In this document: piece after piece, positions 46,429-53,731 of the stretch | How the letters are laid out: the number at the start of each line of letters is the position of its first letter | How positions within the stretch are numbered: the first letter of the stretch is position 1 | Origin: JAVBMJ01 sp031552535 | Lineage (GTDB): Bacteria > Bacteroidota > Bacteroidia > Bacteroidales > Rikenellaceae | Assembly: GCA_031552535.1 (NCBI GenBank) | Contig: JAVBMJ010000025.1 | Coordinates: forward strand, 1-64,000 | Reading direction: 5' to 3' | Length of the DNA: 64,000 bases | Program-made: the position numbers and the translations under genes | Notes under the pieces: model-generated | Database searches by the model: none | Told to the model about the DNA's origin: nothing | What the model saw: the letters and a program-made list of their open reading frames with translations, nothing else

Positions 46429-46613
46429 GGTAGAGAAAACGACCAATTTTACCGACACCACAAACAGTAGACAGAACGCTCACGTCCTGACGTGGGCTTC
46501 GTCTGTTTGGTGTCAAGGTGCTTGGTCGTACCTCTCTACCGGCAGGTGTTGCCCACGTTCTTTTCAAACGTGCAAAATGATGGTTGGCAAAACATCTAAC
46601 TGAAATTTTGCAC
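46429..46613 (+). ncRNA. Structured leader RNA with alternative hairpins (candidate cis-regulator)
   Basis: Four elements fold into a long hairpin: 46429-46436 with 46533-46540 (8 bp), 46439-46446 with 46522-46529 (8 bp), 46454-46467 with 46503-46514 (12 bp with a 2-nt bulge), and 46478-46485 with 46490-46497 (tetraloop CCTG). Alternatives exist: 46490-46497 pairs perfectly with 46551-46558, 46554-46559 with 46567-46572, and 46570-46578 with 46605-46613. The last one stops one base before the ATG at 46615. The mutually exclusive pairs look like an attenuator or switch that controls translation of the small membrane protein. I do not match it to a known riboswitch. Confidence 0.55.
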
Positions 46614-46614
46614 T

Positions 46615-46848
46615 ATGAGAGCACTAATCGTAATTTTACTCATCATCCTCATTGTCATCCTTGCTCCATCGCTATTGGTGGCACTCGGAATTATCACTAC
46701 GGCTGTTGTTAATTGGATATGGCCGCTTGTTGCGTTTGTCGCAGTGGTATTTCTGGGTGGTGCTTTATATTTCGGCATCACGAACAGTAGGGACTATCAG
46801 AGGAGGAAAAGACAAAGGGAAATCAGGAAAGAAAAGCAGAGGCAGTAA
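46615..46848 (+). CDS. Small two-helix membrane protein of unknown function
   Basis: 77 aa. Two hydrophobic helices (IVILLIILIVILAPSLLVAL and WPLVAFVAVVFLGGALYF) are followed by a strongly basic tail (YQRRKRQREIRKEKQRQ). It has no catalytic motif. It follows the structured leader and a -7 box, and converges on the IS-coupled 48-aa ORF (3-nt gap). It may be a passenger gene of the IS or an independent gene. Confidence 0.65.
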   Translation: MRALIVILLIILIVILAPSLLVALGIITTAVVNWIWPLVAFVAVVFLGGALYFGITNSRDYQRRKRQREIRKEKQRQ

Positions 46849-46851
46849 TCT

Positions 46852-46998
46852 CTACTTCTTGCCGCTCTTTTTTGGGGCGGCTTTTTCTTTGTGGGGTTTT
46901 TCGGCCTCCTTAAATATCTTCTCCCACATCTTGTCGAACTCCGTTTTCTTACGGGGCTTCGGTTTTGTGGGGTCGAATTTTTCCTGCTCTTTATCCAT
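46852..46998 (-). CDS. 48-aa charged protein coupled to the transposase
   Basis: The ORF starts at the ATG on the minus strand (46998) and ends with TAG at 46852. It encodes a very charged protein (EQEKFDPTKPKPRKKTEF, then WEKIFKEAEKPHKEKAAPKK). Its ATG overlaps the transposase stop (ATGGATAA), so translation is probably coupled. I know no function. The codon frame differs from overlapping shadow ORFs in the same stretch. Confidence 0.65.
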   Translation of the reverse strand: MDKEQEKFDPTKPKPRKKTEFDKMWEKIFKEAEKPHKEKAAPKKSGKK

Positions 46999-47905
46999 AG
47001 CACAAGTCTTTAAATCGTAGTCGCCTGTCAAAGTTAGCGAAAAACATTGAAAATCGCTGCCCTTGCGTCGCCTCTCTGGTGTTGTACCTCCACACGAACT
47101 CGTCTACATATCTCTGCAAGTGTTTTCGGCTTGCCATCTGGTAGACACCTATGATGCCGCGCTTCAGGATGCCCCAGAAGCCCTCAATGCGGTTGGTCGT
47201 GACGTTGCCGTTCGCGTATTGTTTCCGGCTGTGGTCTACGAACTCGCGGCGGTACAGCTTATCCACTTTGTCATATCCCTGCCATTCGTCCGTGTAGACC
47301 GTTGCGCCTCGATTAACCCGCCGTAATACAATCGGGGTGATGCTCCGCTGGCTTGTGTCTGGCATAACCTGCGCGACCAGTTTTCCACCGCGCTGCACCA
47401 TTCCGAGAACTGGGGTCTTATCGACGTGCGCTCTACCTCGGCAGACCGGGACTTTTTTGTCCTTATGGCGGTTTTTATTCTTGCCGCCGACAAAGGTCTC
47501 GTCCATCTCGACTTCACCATCCAGCACCGTTTCTGTATCAGCACAACAAACCCGTAGGCGATGTAGCATAAACCACGCTGTCTTCTGGGTAACTCCGAGC
47601 GTTCGCGCCAACTGGTACGATGATATTCCTTTCTTGCAGGAACTTAACAGCCATACGGCTACCATCCATTTTGTCAGCGAGACTTTCGTGTTTTCAAGGA
47701 ACGTCCCGGTTAAAGCGTTGAAATACTTTCCGGTATTCTTGCAGTAGAAGCGATGCCCCTTACATCTATATACCTTTGACGTGCAGTCGAAAGGAGAGAT
47801 TACATTGCCCTCCCATCGTGCTTCTTCGAGGTATTCGAGGCAGCTATCCCGCTCGCGGAATGCCTCCTGCACCTCCAGAATGGAGTTGTATTCTTTTCCT
47901 ATCAT
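46991..47905 (-). CDS. IS1595-family (ISXO2-like) transposase
   Basis: 304 aa. The DDE/N-type core is visible: MDETFVGGKNKNRHKDKK (first acidic residue), TVYTDEWQGYDKV (second) and TTNRIEGFWGILKRG (Asn/Glu of the third). The N-terminal zinc ribbon is partly degraded (SPFDC where CPHC is expected; a later Cys pair, YRC and FYC, remains). No frameshift is seen. Its stop overlaps the 48-aa ORF. The region is clearly lower in GC than the neighbours. Confidence 0.9.
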   Translation of the reverse strand: MIGKEYNSILEVQEAFRERDSCLEYLEEARWEGNVISPFDCTSKVYRCKGHRFYCKNTGKYFNALTGTFLENTKVSLTKWMVAVWLLSSCKKGISSYQLARTLGVTQKTAWFMLHRLRVCCADTETVLDGEVEMDETFVGGKNKNRHKDKKVPVCRGRAHVDKTPVLGMVQRGGKLVAQVMPDTSQRSITPIVLRRVNRGATVYTDEWQGYDKVDKLYRREFVDHSRKQYANGNVTTNRIEGFWGILKRGIIGVYQMASRKHLQRYVDEFVWRYNTREATQGQRFSMFFANFDRRLRFKDLCYG

Positions 47906-48021
47906 AGCGGTAAATTTTAACTGGCATTGTAAACATTGTTATAGTAGTTTGAAATAGCTTTTGTAGTGAGTTATTCACACGGTATCTACAAATTTTGTAT
48001 CTTGTTCAAAATTAGTGAGTT

Positions 48022-48252
48022 ATGAATAAAAATAACCAGATAGAAGAAAACTGTCCCGAACCTGAAATTCAACTTACTTATCCTGCGCCTGATGGTATCA
48101 CCCCATCAAGCTGCTGGTACATCCATCCTGACAACATTGATTATGTTGAGCCAAACGGAAATGGATGTGTGGTCATAGCGAAAGATGGAGGAAGACTCCC
48201 TGCCAAAGAGTCCAAAGAATACATTGAGGAACAAAGGGCTAAGTATAGATAA
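48022..48252 (+). CDS. Orphan 76-aa protein
   Basis: An acidic N-terminus (NNQIEENCPEPEIQLTYP) is followed by SSCWYIHPDNIDYVEPNGNG, a pattern with Trp, His and Pro that may form a small beta domain. No known family is recognised. It converges on the next ORF (14-nt overlap) and sits in the AT-richer island next to the IS. Confidence 0.55.
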   Translation: MNKNNQIEENCPEPEIQLTYPAPDGITPSSCWYIHPDNIDYVEPNGNGCVVIAKDGGRLPAKESKEYIEEQRAKYR

Positions 48253-48514
48253 TGTTCAATATCTGTTTAGCTTCTTCCCATAAATCATCCACTTTAATAT
48301 AGGGCACCATTTTGGGGCGTACCTTTTCCATCTCTATAACCATCTTCATAGCCTCCATCTTTTGAGCAGGTGTTACATCGACGGTCAATTCAGTTCGTGG
48401 TTGCTCGGAAATGGCTTTTATTTCTTCTGGCGTGAGGTCTCTATATCCTCCGAATTTAAAATCAGAGTCAGAGAGGTCGGGCTGTCGTCTGCGTATTTTT
48501 TCGTCGTTTTTCAT
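48239..48514 (-). CDS. Orphan 91-aa protein
   Basis: It starts with a basic segment (KNDEKIRRRQPDLSDSDF), followed by GYRDLTPEEIKAISEQ and a C-terminal helix (AMKMVIEMEKVRPKM). There is no signal or catalytic motif, and I do not recognise it. It is convergent with the 76-aa ORF, so the two may form an unusual convergent pair. Confidence 0.5.
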   Translation of the reverse strand: MKNDEKIRRRQPDLSDSDFKFGGYRDLTPEEIKAISEQPRTELTVDVTPAQKMEAMKMVIEMEKVRPKMVPYIKVDDLWEEAKQILNIIYT

Positions 48515-48585
48515 TTACTGTAAAGTTGTATGTTATTACCATAATTTATTCTACAGTTTCTTACACTCCTCTTCTCATTTCGCCA

Positions 48586-48617
48586 TTTGGCCATTAGGCC
48601 GACTTTATATAGTTTTG
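48586..48617 (+). promoter_or_regulatory. Promoter of the agmatinase-family gene
   Basis: TTTG (48586-48589), a 20-nt spacer and TAGTTTTG (48610-48617) match the Bacteroidetes -33/-7 promoter. The ATG follows 15 nt downstream. Confidence 0.75.
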
Positions 48618-48632
48618 TAAAAAACAAAAGCA

Positions 48633-49667
48633 ATGGACCAATATTTCGATCCCAATGAGGCGGCAGTGGACAACGGCAATTATTTCGGATTCCCGGTAAC
48701 GGCGCAAGAGTCGGCGTTGGTGTTGATCTCTGCTCCATGGGATGTCACCTCCTCGTACGGCGCAGGAGCGGCGTCGGCCCCCGATGCGATCATAGGCGCC
48801 TCGACACAGATAGATTTCTACGATCCGGACTATCCCGAGGGGTGGCGGCACGGCATAGGCACCGTGGGGATCAATTATTCGGTGCAGGACCACAGCGCAA
48901 TGTTACGTTCCGACGCACGCAAGGTCATATCCCATATCGAATCGGGAGGCCATCCCGCTGACGACCACATAAAACGCCGTACGGCACGGATCAATGAAGC
49001 TTCGGCATGGGTCAACGAATATCTCTACGGCGAAGCCAAACAATGGCTCACAGAGGGAAAATCCGTCGGGCTCGTCGGTGGCGACCACAGTACCCCGCTC
49101 TCGCTGATACGGGCCGTAGCCGAACATGAGGGCGAAATAGGGATACTGCATCTCGATGCCCATGCCGACCTGCGCGAAGCATACGAGGGTTTCACGTATT
49201 CCCATGCCTCGATAATGTACAATGTACTGAAAGAGGTCGACGGCGTGACAAAGATAGTACAGGCCGGCGTACGCGACCTATGCGAGAAAGAGATGGAGCT
49301 GATCGAGACCCATCCCAAGCTCGAAACATTCTTCGGATGGCAGTTAGCCGCAGAGCGATTTGCCGGCACAACATGGAAGACACAATGCGAAACTATGGTG
49401 GCGGCATTGCCCCGGAAGGTCTACATCAGTTTCGATATCGACGCTTTGTCCCCTGAAAACTGCCCCAACACGGGAACACCTGTCCCTGGCGGGTTGTCGT
49501 ACGACGAAGCCGTGTATCTGTTGCAGACCGTCGTGGCCTCGGGACGGAAGATCGTAGGATTCGACCTTTGCGAGGTGTCACCAAGCGTCGACAACGAATG
49601 GGATGCGAATGTGGGGGCAAGAATACTGTACAAACTGTGCAACCTGACGTTATTGTCGAACAAATAG
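48633..49667 (+). CDS. speB: Agmatinase/ureohydrolase family enzyme
   Basis: 344 aa. The dinuclear Mn site is complete: GGDHSTPL, DAHADLRE and SFDIDALSP. The family includes agmatinase, arginase and formimidoylglutamase, and the sequence does not fully separate them; the length and TPVPGGLSYDEAVYLL are most like agmatinase. Agmatinase would split agmatine to putrescine and urea. It has its own promoter and no operon partner, with two repeat elements downstream. Confidence 0.85.
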   Translation: MDQYFDPNEAAVDNGNYFGFPVTAQESALVLISAPWDVTSSYGAGAASAPDAIIGASTQIDFYDPDYPEGWRHGIGTVGINYSVQDHSAMLRSDARKVISHIESGGHPADDHIKRRTARINEASAWVNEYLYGEAKQWLTEGKSVGLVGGDHSTPLSLIRAVAEHEGEIGILHLDAHADLREAYEGFTYSHASIMYNVLKEVDGVTKIVQAGVRDLCEKEMELIETHPKLETFFGWQLAAERFAGTTWKTQCETMVAALPRKVYISFDIDALSPENCPNTGTPVPGGLSYDEAVYLLQTVVASGRKIVGFDLCEVSPSVDNEWDANVGARILYKLCNLTLLSNK

Positions 49668-49856
49668 GGTCATCACAGGTCCTTAATATCGTTGTGTTGC
49701 ATAGAGTCTTTATAATTTTCAGCGGGGAAATTATATGGTACGGAATTTGCCTGCGTTTTATATTAAGTGATTGATAATAATTAATGGTACATTTTTTCGA
49801 GGCGTTTGCGGAGCAGATTTTTCGGCGGTAAGTGCAGGTTTGCCGGTGGCAAATTT

Positions 49857-50018
49857 AGAAACTGTTTGAGAATATTACCGAAGTTATTTTCTATCTGTTT
49901 GCCGATGATTTTTCACGGTATAATGAGGCGAATAGTGACTCCTATTTAACGAATTACACCGGGAAAAAGCGCGGCAAAGAGAAGAAAAGCACGATATTAA
50001 TATTTTTAAACGGTTTCT
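49857..50018 (+). repeat. MITE-like element, full copy (copy B)
   Basis: 162 bp with ends AGAAACTGTTT (49857-49867) and AAACGGTTTCT (50008-50018). The middle is clearly related to copy A (GCCGATGATTT, ATGAGGCGAATAG, TTTAACGAATTACACCG), but the ends carry AAAC instead of AAGC. Confidence 0.85.
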
Positions 50019-50092
50019 TAGCATTGACGGCGGGAAAAGATGCCCGAAAAAGGCTGAATAAAATGTATCATTAATTGTTTGAAATTACTTAT

Positions 50093-50252
50093 AAACTGTT
50101 TAAATATATTTCTCTCGTTCTTTTCCACATTTTCCCGTTATTATTTTCCGCCGGTATTTGCGCCATATTCCCGATATGCAGCTTCATACCGGCGAAAAAC
50201 ACTACCGGAAATATATGAAAAATAATTTCGGTAATATTTTTAAACAGTTTCT
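50093..50252 (-). repeat. MITE-like element, inverted copy (copy C)
   Basis: 160 bp with AAACTGTTT (50093-50101) and AAACAGTTT (50242-50250). The right 30 nt are the reverse complement of the left end of copy B. The centre has diverged and contains a hairpin CGCCGGTAT/ATACCGGCG. Confidence 0.75.
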
Positions 50253-50279
50253 TAAAGCGCTCTAACAAAGTTAAATTTG
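50248..50279 (+). promoter_or_regulatory. Promoter of the SOD gene
   Basis: TAAATTTG (50272-50279) is an exact -7 match with TTTC (50248-50251) 20 nt upstream. The -33 half is formed by the end of repeat copy C. Confidence 0.65.
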
Positions 50280-50321
50280 CATACCATGACAACACTATTA
50301 ATTATCCTTAATCTTCTTTTT

Positions 50322-50915
50322 ATGACAACTCCTACAACACACAAATTGCCCGAGCTGCCTTATGCATTGGGCGCGCTTGCACCGCAAATCAGCGAAGAAA
50401 CCATGACATACCACTACACAAAGCATCATGCAGCTTATGTCAACAATCTCAATAACCTGATTCCCGGGACCAAGTTCGAAAATGCAACGCTCGAAGAGAT
50501 CATCCTGACGGCCGACGGCCCCATCTTCAACAATGCGGCACAGGTTTGGAACCACACGTTTTTCTTTTTCTCTCTTTCTCCCAATCCTAAGGCTGCTCCC
50601 ACGGGGGCACTGGCCGATGCGATCACACGTGATTTCGGATCGTTCGACGCTTTCAAGGAGCAGATGAGCAAGGCTGCCGTCGGCCAGTTTGGATCGGGCT
50701 GGGCATGGCTGGTGAAAGACAAAGCAGGAAAGTTGTCGGTGGTGGCTACTTCCAACGCCGCCAATCCCATGACACAGGGACTTACGCCGTTGTTAAACAT
50801 CGACGTTTGGGAACATGCCTATTATATAGATTATCGCAACCGCCGTCCCGATTTCGTTTCCAAGGTCTGGGAGCGCGTCGACTGGAAAACGGTAGAGGAT
50901 CGTTTCGGCAAATAG
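50322..50915 (+). CDS. sodB: Superoxide dismutase (Fe/Mn family)
   Basis: About 197 aa from the ATG at 50322. ATG 50286 adds a hydrophobic leader (TLLIILNLLF) that could be a signal, but it lies at the predicted transcription start. Metal ligands: MTYHYTKHHAAYV (His), AAQVWNHTFFFFSL (His), and DVWEHAYYIDYRNRRPD (Asp, His). It converts superoxide to oxygen and hydrogen peroxide. The cytoplasmic location is inferred if the later ATG is used. Fe or Mn cannot be told from sequence alone. Confidence 0.93.
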   Translation: MTTPTTHKLPELPYALGALAPQISEETMTYHYTKHHAAYVNNLNNLIPGTKFENATLEEIILTADGPIFNNAAQVWNHTFFFFSLSPNPKAAPTGALADAITRDFGSFDAFKEQMSKAAVGQFGSGWAWLVKDKAGKLSVVATSNAANPMTQGLTPLLNIDVWEHAYYIDYRNRRPDFVSKVWERVDWKTVEDRFGK

Positions 50916-50970
50916 ACTCTCGTACCAAAAGTTAAGACAGTTCTTTGCGGCGGATATCCGTTGCGACTGT

Positions 50971-51014
50971 AAACGGCCTGAGGCTGCCCGACACCGGGCA
51001 GCCTCAGGCCGTTT
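50971..51014 (+). terminator. Terminator of the SOD gene
   Basis: A perfect 19-bp stem (50971-50989 with 50996-51014) has a 6-base loop. It is followed by GTGAAG without a long T run. Confidence 0.75.
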
Positions 51015-51317
51015 GTGAAGCGTGGGCCATAAACGGGCCGACGTGATGGGAACAAAATGTTACACAGATATTTAGGCTCATCCATGAGGTTAGATGCCGG
51101 CCGTTATGCGTGCGTTAAGCGCTCTTTCCGGCTTCCGGTTTCACAATTTTTTCTGAAACGTCTCGGGTCTGTATTTCAGCAGGCAGGACACAAAAGAGTG
51201 CCGGATACGAATCGCACGGCATCAACCAAAGCCACCATAAACAAAAAAATGTCTCAAAACGAAATCTGACCCTCCGAGAATCGCGTATTTGAGATTTTTC
51301 TTCGGGGAGTCCAATAA

Positions 51318-51348
51318 AAAGAAGGTGTCTCGATGAGACACCTTCTTT
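51318..51348 (-). terminator. Terminator of the OmpA-like gene
   Basis: A perfect 14-bp stem (51318-51331 with 51335-51348) has a 3-base loop; on the minus strand a T run follows. Confidence 0.85.
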
Positions 51349-51371
51349 GCATAGCCTGTTGGCGAGACGAC

Positions 51372-52079
51372 CTATTTGAGCGTTCCGGCGTTGGCCTTGT
51401 CGATCATATCTTTGTTGGCAGTGATATAAACCTCGACGCGGCGGTTCTGAGCCTGGCCTGCTGCAGTAGAGTTGTCGGCCACCGGGAAGTCGCTGGCAAA
51501 ACCCTGGGCAGACATACGCGTGCCGGCTACGCCCTGAGCGTTAAGGTAGTTGTAAACAGACTGGGCACGCTGCAACGAGAGTTTTTCGTTGATCTGACGC
51601 GAACCGGTGTTGTCGGTGTGGCCCTGGACCGTGATATCGGTATCGGGATTGGCCTTTAATGAAGCCGCAAACTGGTTGAGATTGGTCTTTGCCGTTGCGC
51701 TCAGGTCGCTCTTGCCCGTAGCGAACAGGATACCGCCTTCAAAAGTAACTTTAATGGCCTGCAAGCCGTTGGCATCGGTAGTTGTCTCCACCTTGGCGTT
51801 CTGCATCTTTTCAAGTTCGGCTTTCTGTTTGTCCATCTTCTTACCGATCAAAGCGCCCGAACCGGCACCCACGGCAGCACCTATCGCAGCACCTATCGCA
51901 GCACCCTTGCCGCCGCCGGCCAAAGCACCCACGCCTGCACCCACCGCGGCACCTGCTCCTGTTCCGATCAAAGCACCTTTACCCGTGTTGCTCATACCGC
52001 CACCGCTGGTCGATCCGCAACCCGACATCAGAATGGCCGAAGCCATCATTGCTACAACTGCAATTTTTGTTGTTTTCAT
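51372..52079 (-). CDS. OmpA-family lipoprotein with glycine-zipper region
   Basis: 235 aa. The signal KIAVVAMMASAILMSGC gives a lipobox Cys. A glycine-rich zipper (about residues 35-78, with GAGAAVGAGVGALAGGG) is followed by a short coiled part and the OmpA/MotB peptidoglycan-binding domain (about 115-225: VQGHTDNTG, LSLQRAQSVYNYL, NRRVEVYI). It probably links the outer membrane to peptidoglycan. It is monocistronic with its own terminator. Confidence 0.92.
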   Translation of the reverse strand: MKTTKIAVVAMMASAILMSGCGSTSGGGMSNTGKGALIGTGAGAAVGAGVGALAGGGKGAAIGAAIGAAVGAGSGALIGKKMDKQKAELEKMQNAKVETTTDANGLQAIKVTFEGGILFATGKSDLSATAKTNLNQFAASLKANPDTDITVQGHTDNTGSRQINEKLSLQRAQSVYNYLNAQGVAGTRMSAQGFASDFPVADNSTAAGQAQNRRVEVYITANKDMIDKANAGTLK

Positions 52080-52215
52080 AAATTTACGATTTTTAATTGG
52101 TTCGTCATTGTCTTTTCATCACTTACGGCCACAATCCCCGGTTCAACCGGTTCAGTATCTTCGACCGCCTCACTCTACCTGATCTATGCTATTACGCCAT
52201 CATGCCCCCGTATTA

Positions 52216-53481
52216 TCATCTCACAATCGTCTCGTCGCGGTCGGGACCCACCGAAATGATCTTCACCGGCACCCCGCATTCATCCTCGATAAATTCGACA
52301 TAACGTTTGAAGGCTTCCGGGAAATCATCATACTCGCGCACCTGGCTAAGATCGCACTTCCAACCTTCGAATTCACGGTAAACAGGCACAATACTTTCAT
52401 TGGTTTCATACGGGAACCGGGTCGTGCGCCCCCCGTCCACATCATAAGCCACAGCAACTTTGATCTTGTCGAGACCATTCATCACATCGCCCTTCATCAT
52501 TATCAGCGATGTGACCCCATTGATCATAACCGAATATTTCAACGCCACCATGTCGAGCCATCCGCAACGCCTTGGCCTTCCGGTGGTAGAACCAAATTCC
52601 TTGCCAGTCACACGCAATTCCTCCCCCACAGCATCAAATAGTTCGGTAGGGAACGGACCGCCGCCAACCCGCGTGCAGTATGCTTTAAAAATTCCATACA
52701 CTTCCCCTATCTTAGCCGGGGCGACACCCAATCCGGTACACACGCCGGCACATATGGTATTCGATGATGTGACATACGGATAAGTCCCGAAATCGACATC
52801 CAGCAACGACCCCTGGGCTCCTTCAGCCAATATAGCCTCGCCGCTTCCGATATAGTCGTTTACCAGATGCTCGCTTTCGACTATATCGAAACGGCGTAAC
52901 GACTCTATCCCCGCAAACCACTCCTGCTCATAGACCGATATGTCGTACGAAAAATCGTAATGGCCCAGCATTTCGATATGCTTGGTTCTTAATTTTTCAT
53001 ACCGGCCGATGAATGCAGGCGACAACACATCCCCGACCCTGAGACCGTTACGTCCAGTTTTGTCCATATACGCAGGCCCGATACCCTTCAATGTCGAACC
53101 AATTTTCTCGGCTCCTTTAGCCGCCTCACTCGCCGCATCCAATATGCGGTGCGTGGGCAGGATAAGATGGGCCTTTTTCGATATCTTAAGCTTCGAAACC
53201 ACATCTATCCCTGCCGCTTCGAGTTCCGCCACTTCGCAGGCAAGCGTCACCGGGTCGATAACCACTCCGTTGCCTATTATATTCACCGTTCCGTCGCGGA
53301 ATATCCCCGAAGGGACCGTGTGCAAAACATAGCTCTCCTCTCCGAAATGGAGCGAATGGCCTGCGTTGGGCCCTCCCTGAAACCTTGCGACAACACGGTA
53401 ACCGGGAGTAAGCACATCGACAACCTTGCCTTTACCCTCATCGCCCCATTGCAGGCCCAATACTACATCCACTTTTTTCAT
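52216..53481 (-). CDS. purA: Adenylosuccinate synthetase
   Basis: 421 aa from the ATG at 53481; an upstream in-frame M (53511) lies in the leader. GTP-binding and catalytic motifs are complete: VLGLQWGDEGKGKVVD (with the catalytic Asp), QGGPNAGHSL, STLKGIGPAYMDK and TTGRPRRCGWLD. It makes adenylosuccinate from IMP and aspartate, the first committed step to AMP. It diverges from the TPR gene across 250 bp. Confidence 0.97.
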   Translation of the reverse strand: MKKVDVVLGLQWGDEGKGKVVDVLTPGYRVVARFQGGPNAGHSLHFGEESYVLHTVPSGIFRDGTVNIIGNGVVIDPVTLACEVAELEAAGIDVVSKLKISKKAHLILPTHRILDAASEAAKGAEKIGSTLKGIGPAYMDKTGRNGLRVGDVLSPAFIGRYEKLRTKHIEMLGHYDFSYDISVYEQEWFAGIESLRRFDIVESEHLVNDYIGSGEAILAEGAQGSLLDVDFGTYPYVTSSNTICAGVCTGLGVAPAKIGEVYGIFKAYCTRVGGGPFPTELFDAVGEELRVTGKEFGSTTGRPRRCGWLDMVALKYSVMINGVTSLIMMKGDVMNGLDKIKVAVAYDVDGGRTTRFPYETNESIVPVYREFEGWKCDLSQVREYDDFPEAFKRYVEFIEDECGVPVKIISVGPDRDETIVR

Positions 53482-53521
53482 TACAAAAATCACTGCTTTC
53501 GTTTTGCGCACTATTTGCCCT

Positions 53522-53529
53522 CAAAAATA
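53522..53529 (-). promoter_or_regulatory. Minus-strand -7 box of purA
   Basis: On the minus strand TATTTTTG is an exact TAnnTTTG match, 40 nt upstream of the ATG. The rest of the 250-bp region to the TPR gene shows no clear -33 box. Confidence 0.5.
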
Positions 53530-53731
53530 CGACTTTTTTTGATGGCAGGCGCCTCTCCTGTACAAATTTTCAAAACTATTTATAAACATCAAAAACAAAG
53601 ATGCATACGTATATTTCTGTTTGTTAGCGTTATACGCACCGGATGCGTGTTGATAACTATTTTTATGGCACATGGCAATAATTTCAAAACCCGGGAGTTT
53701 GTAGTATATTAGCGGTTCAAATCGGAGTAAT

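Larger units (their letters stand above)
46349..48000. mobile_element. Approximate IS1595-like element
   Basis: Imperfect inverted ends are suggested: left ATACAAGTTTACAGTTGGTG from 46349, and right (read inward on the minus strand) ATACAAAATTTGTAGATACC from 48000. They share ATACAA, TTT..AG and GTGTGA.TA. No 8-bp target duplication was found at these bounds, so the limits are uncertain. It would include the leader RNA and the 77-aa ORF as passengers. Confidence 0.35.
50916..51371. other. 456-bp intergenic region with two terminators
   Basis: The SOD terminator (50971-51014) and the OmpA-like gene terminator (51318-51348) mark both ends. Between them lies no ORF with protein-like composition and no recognised signal; a 70-aa ORF at 51057-51269 was rejected. 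Confidence 0.6.

Noticed and set aside
46429..46613. Known riboswitch class (fluoride, guanidine) or 6S RNA
   Set aside because: Conserved core sequences of these classes were not found by eye; the layout is a leader, not a 6S-type bubble.
46797..47003. 68-aa minus-strand ORF over the transposase end
   Set aside because: It is out of frame with the 48-aa ORF, which has a coupled start and a better protein-like composition.
46349..48000. Exact IS borders with target duplication
   Set aside because: Ends are only imperfect inverted repeats, and no matching 8-bp duplication was found.
51057..51269. 70-aa plus-strand ORF between sod and the OmpA-like gene
   Set aside because: No recognisable domain, no promoter, composition unlike protein, and it ends just before the terminator area.
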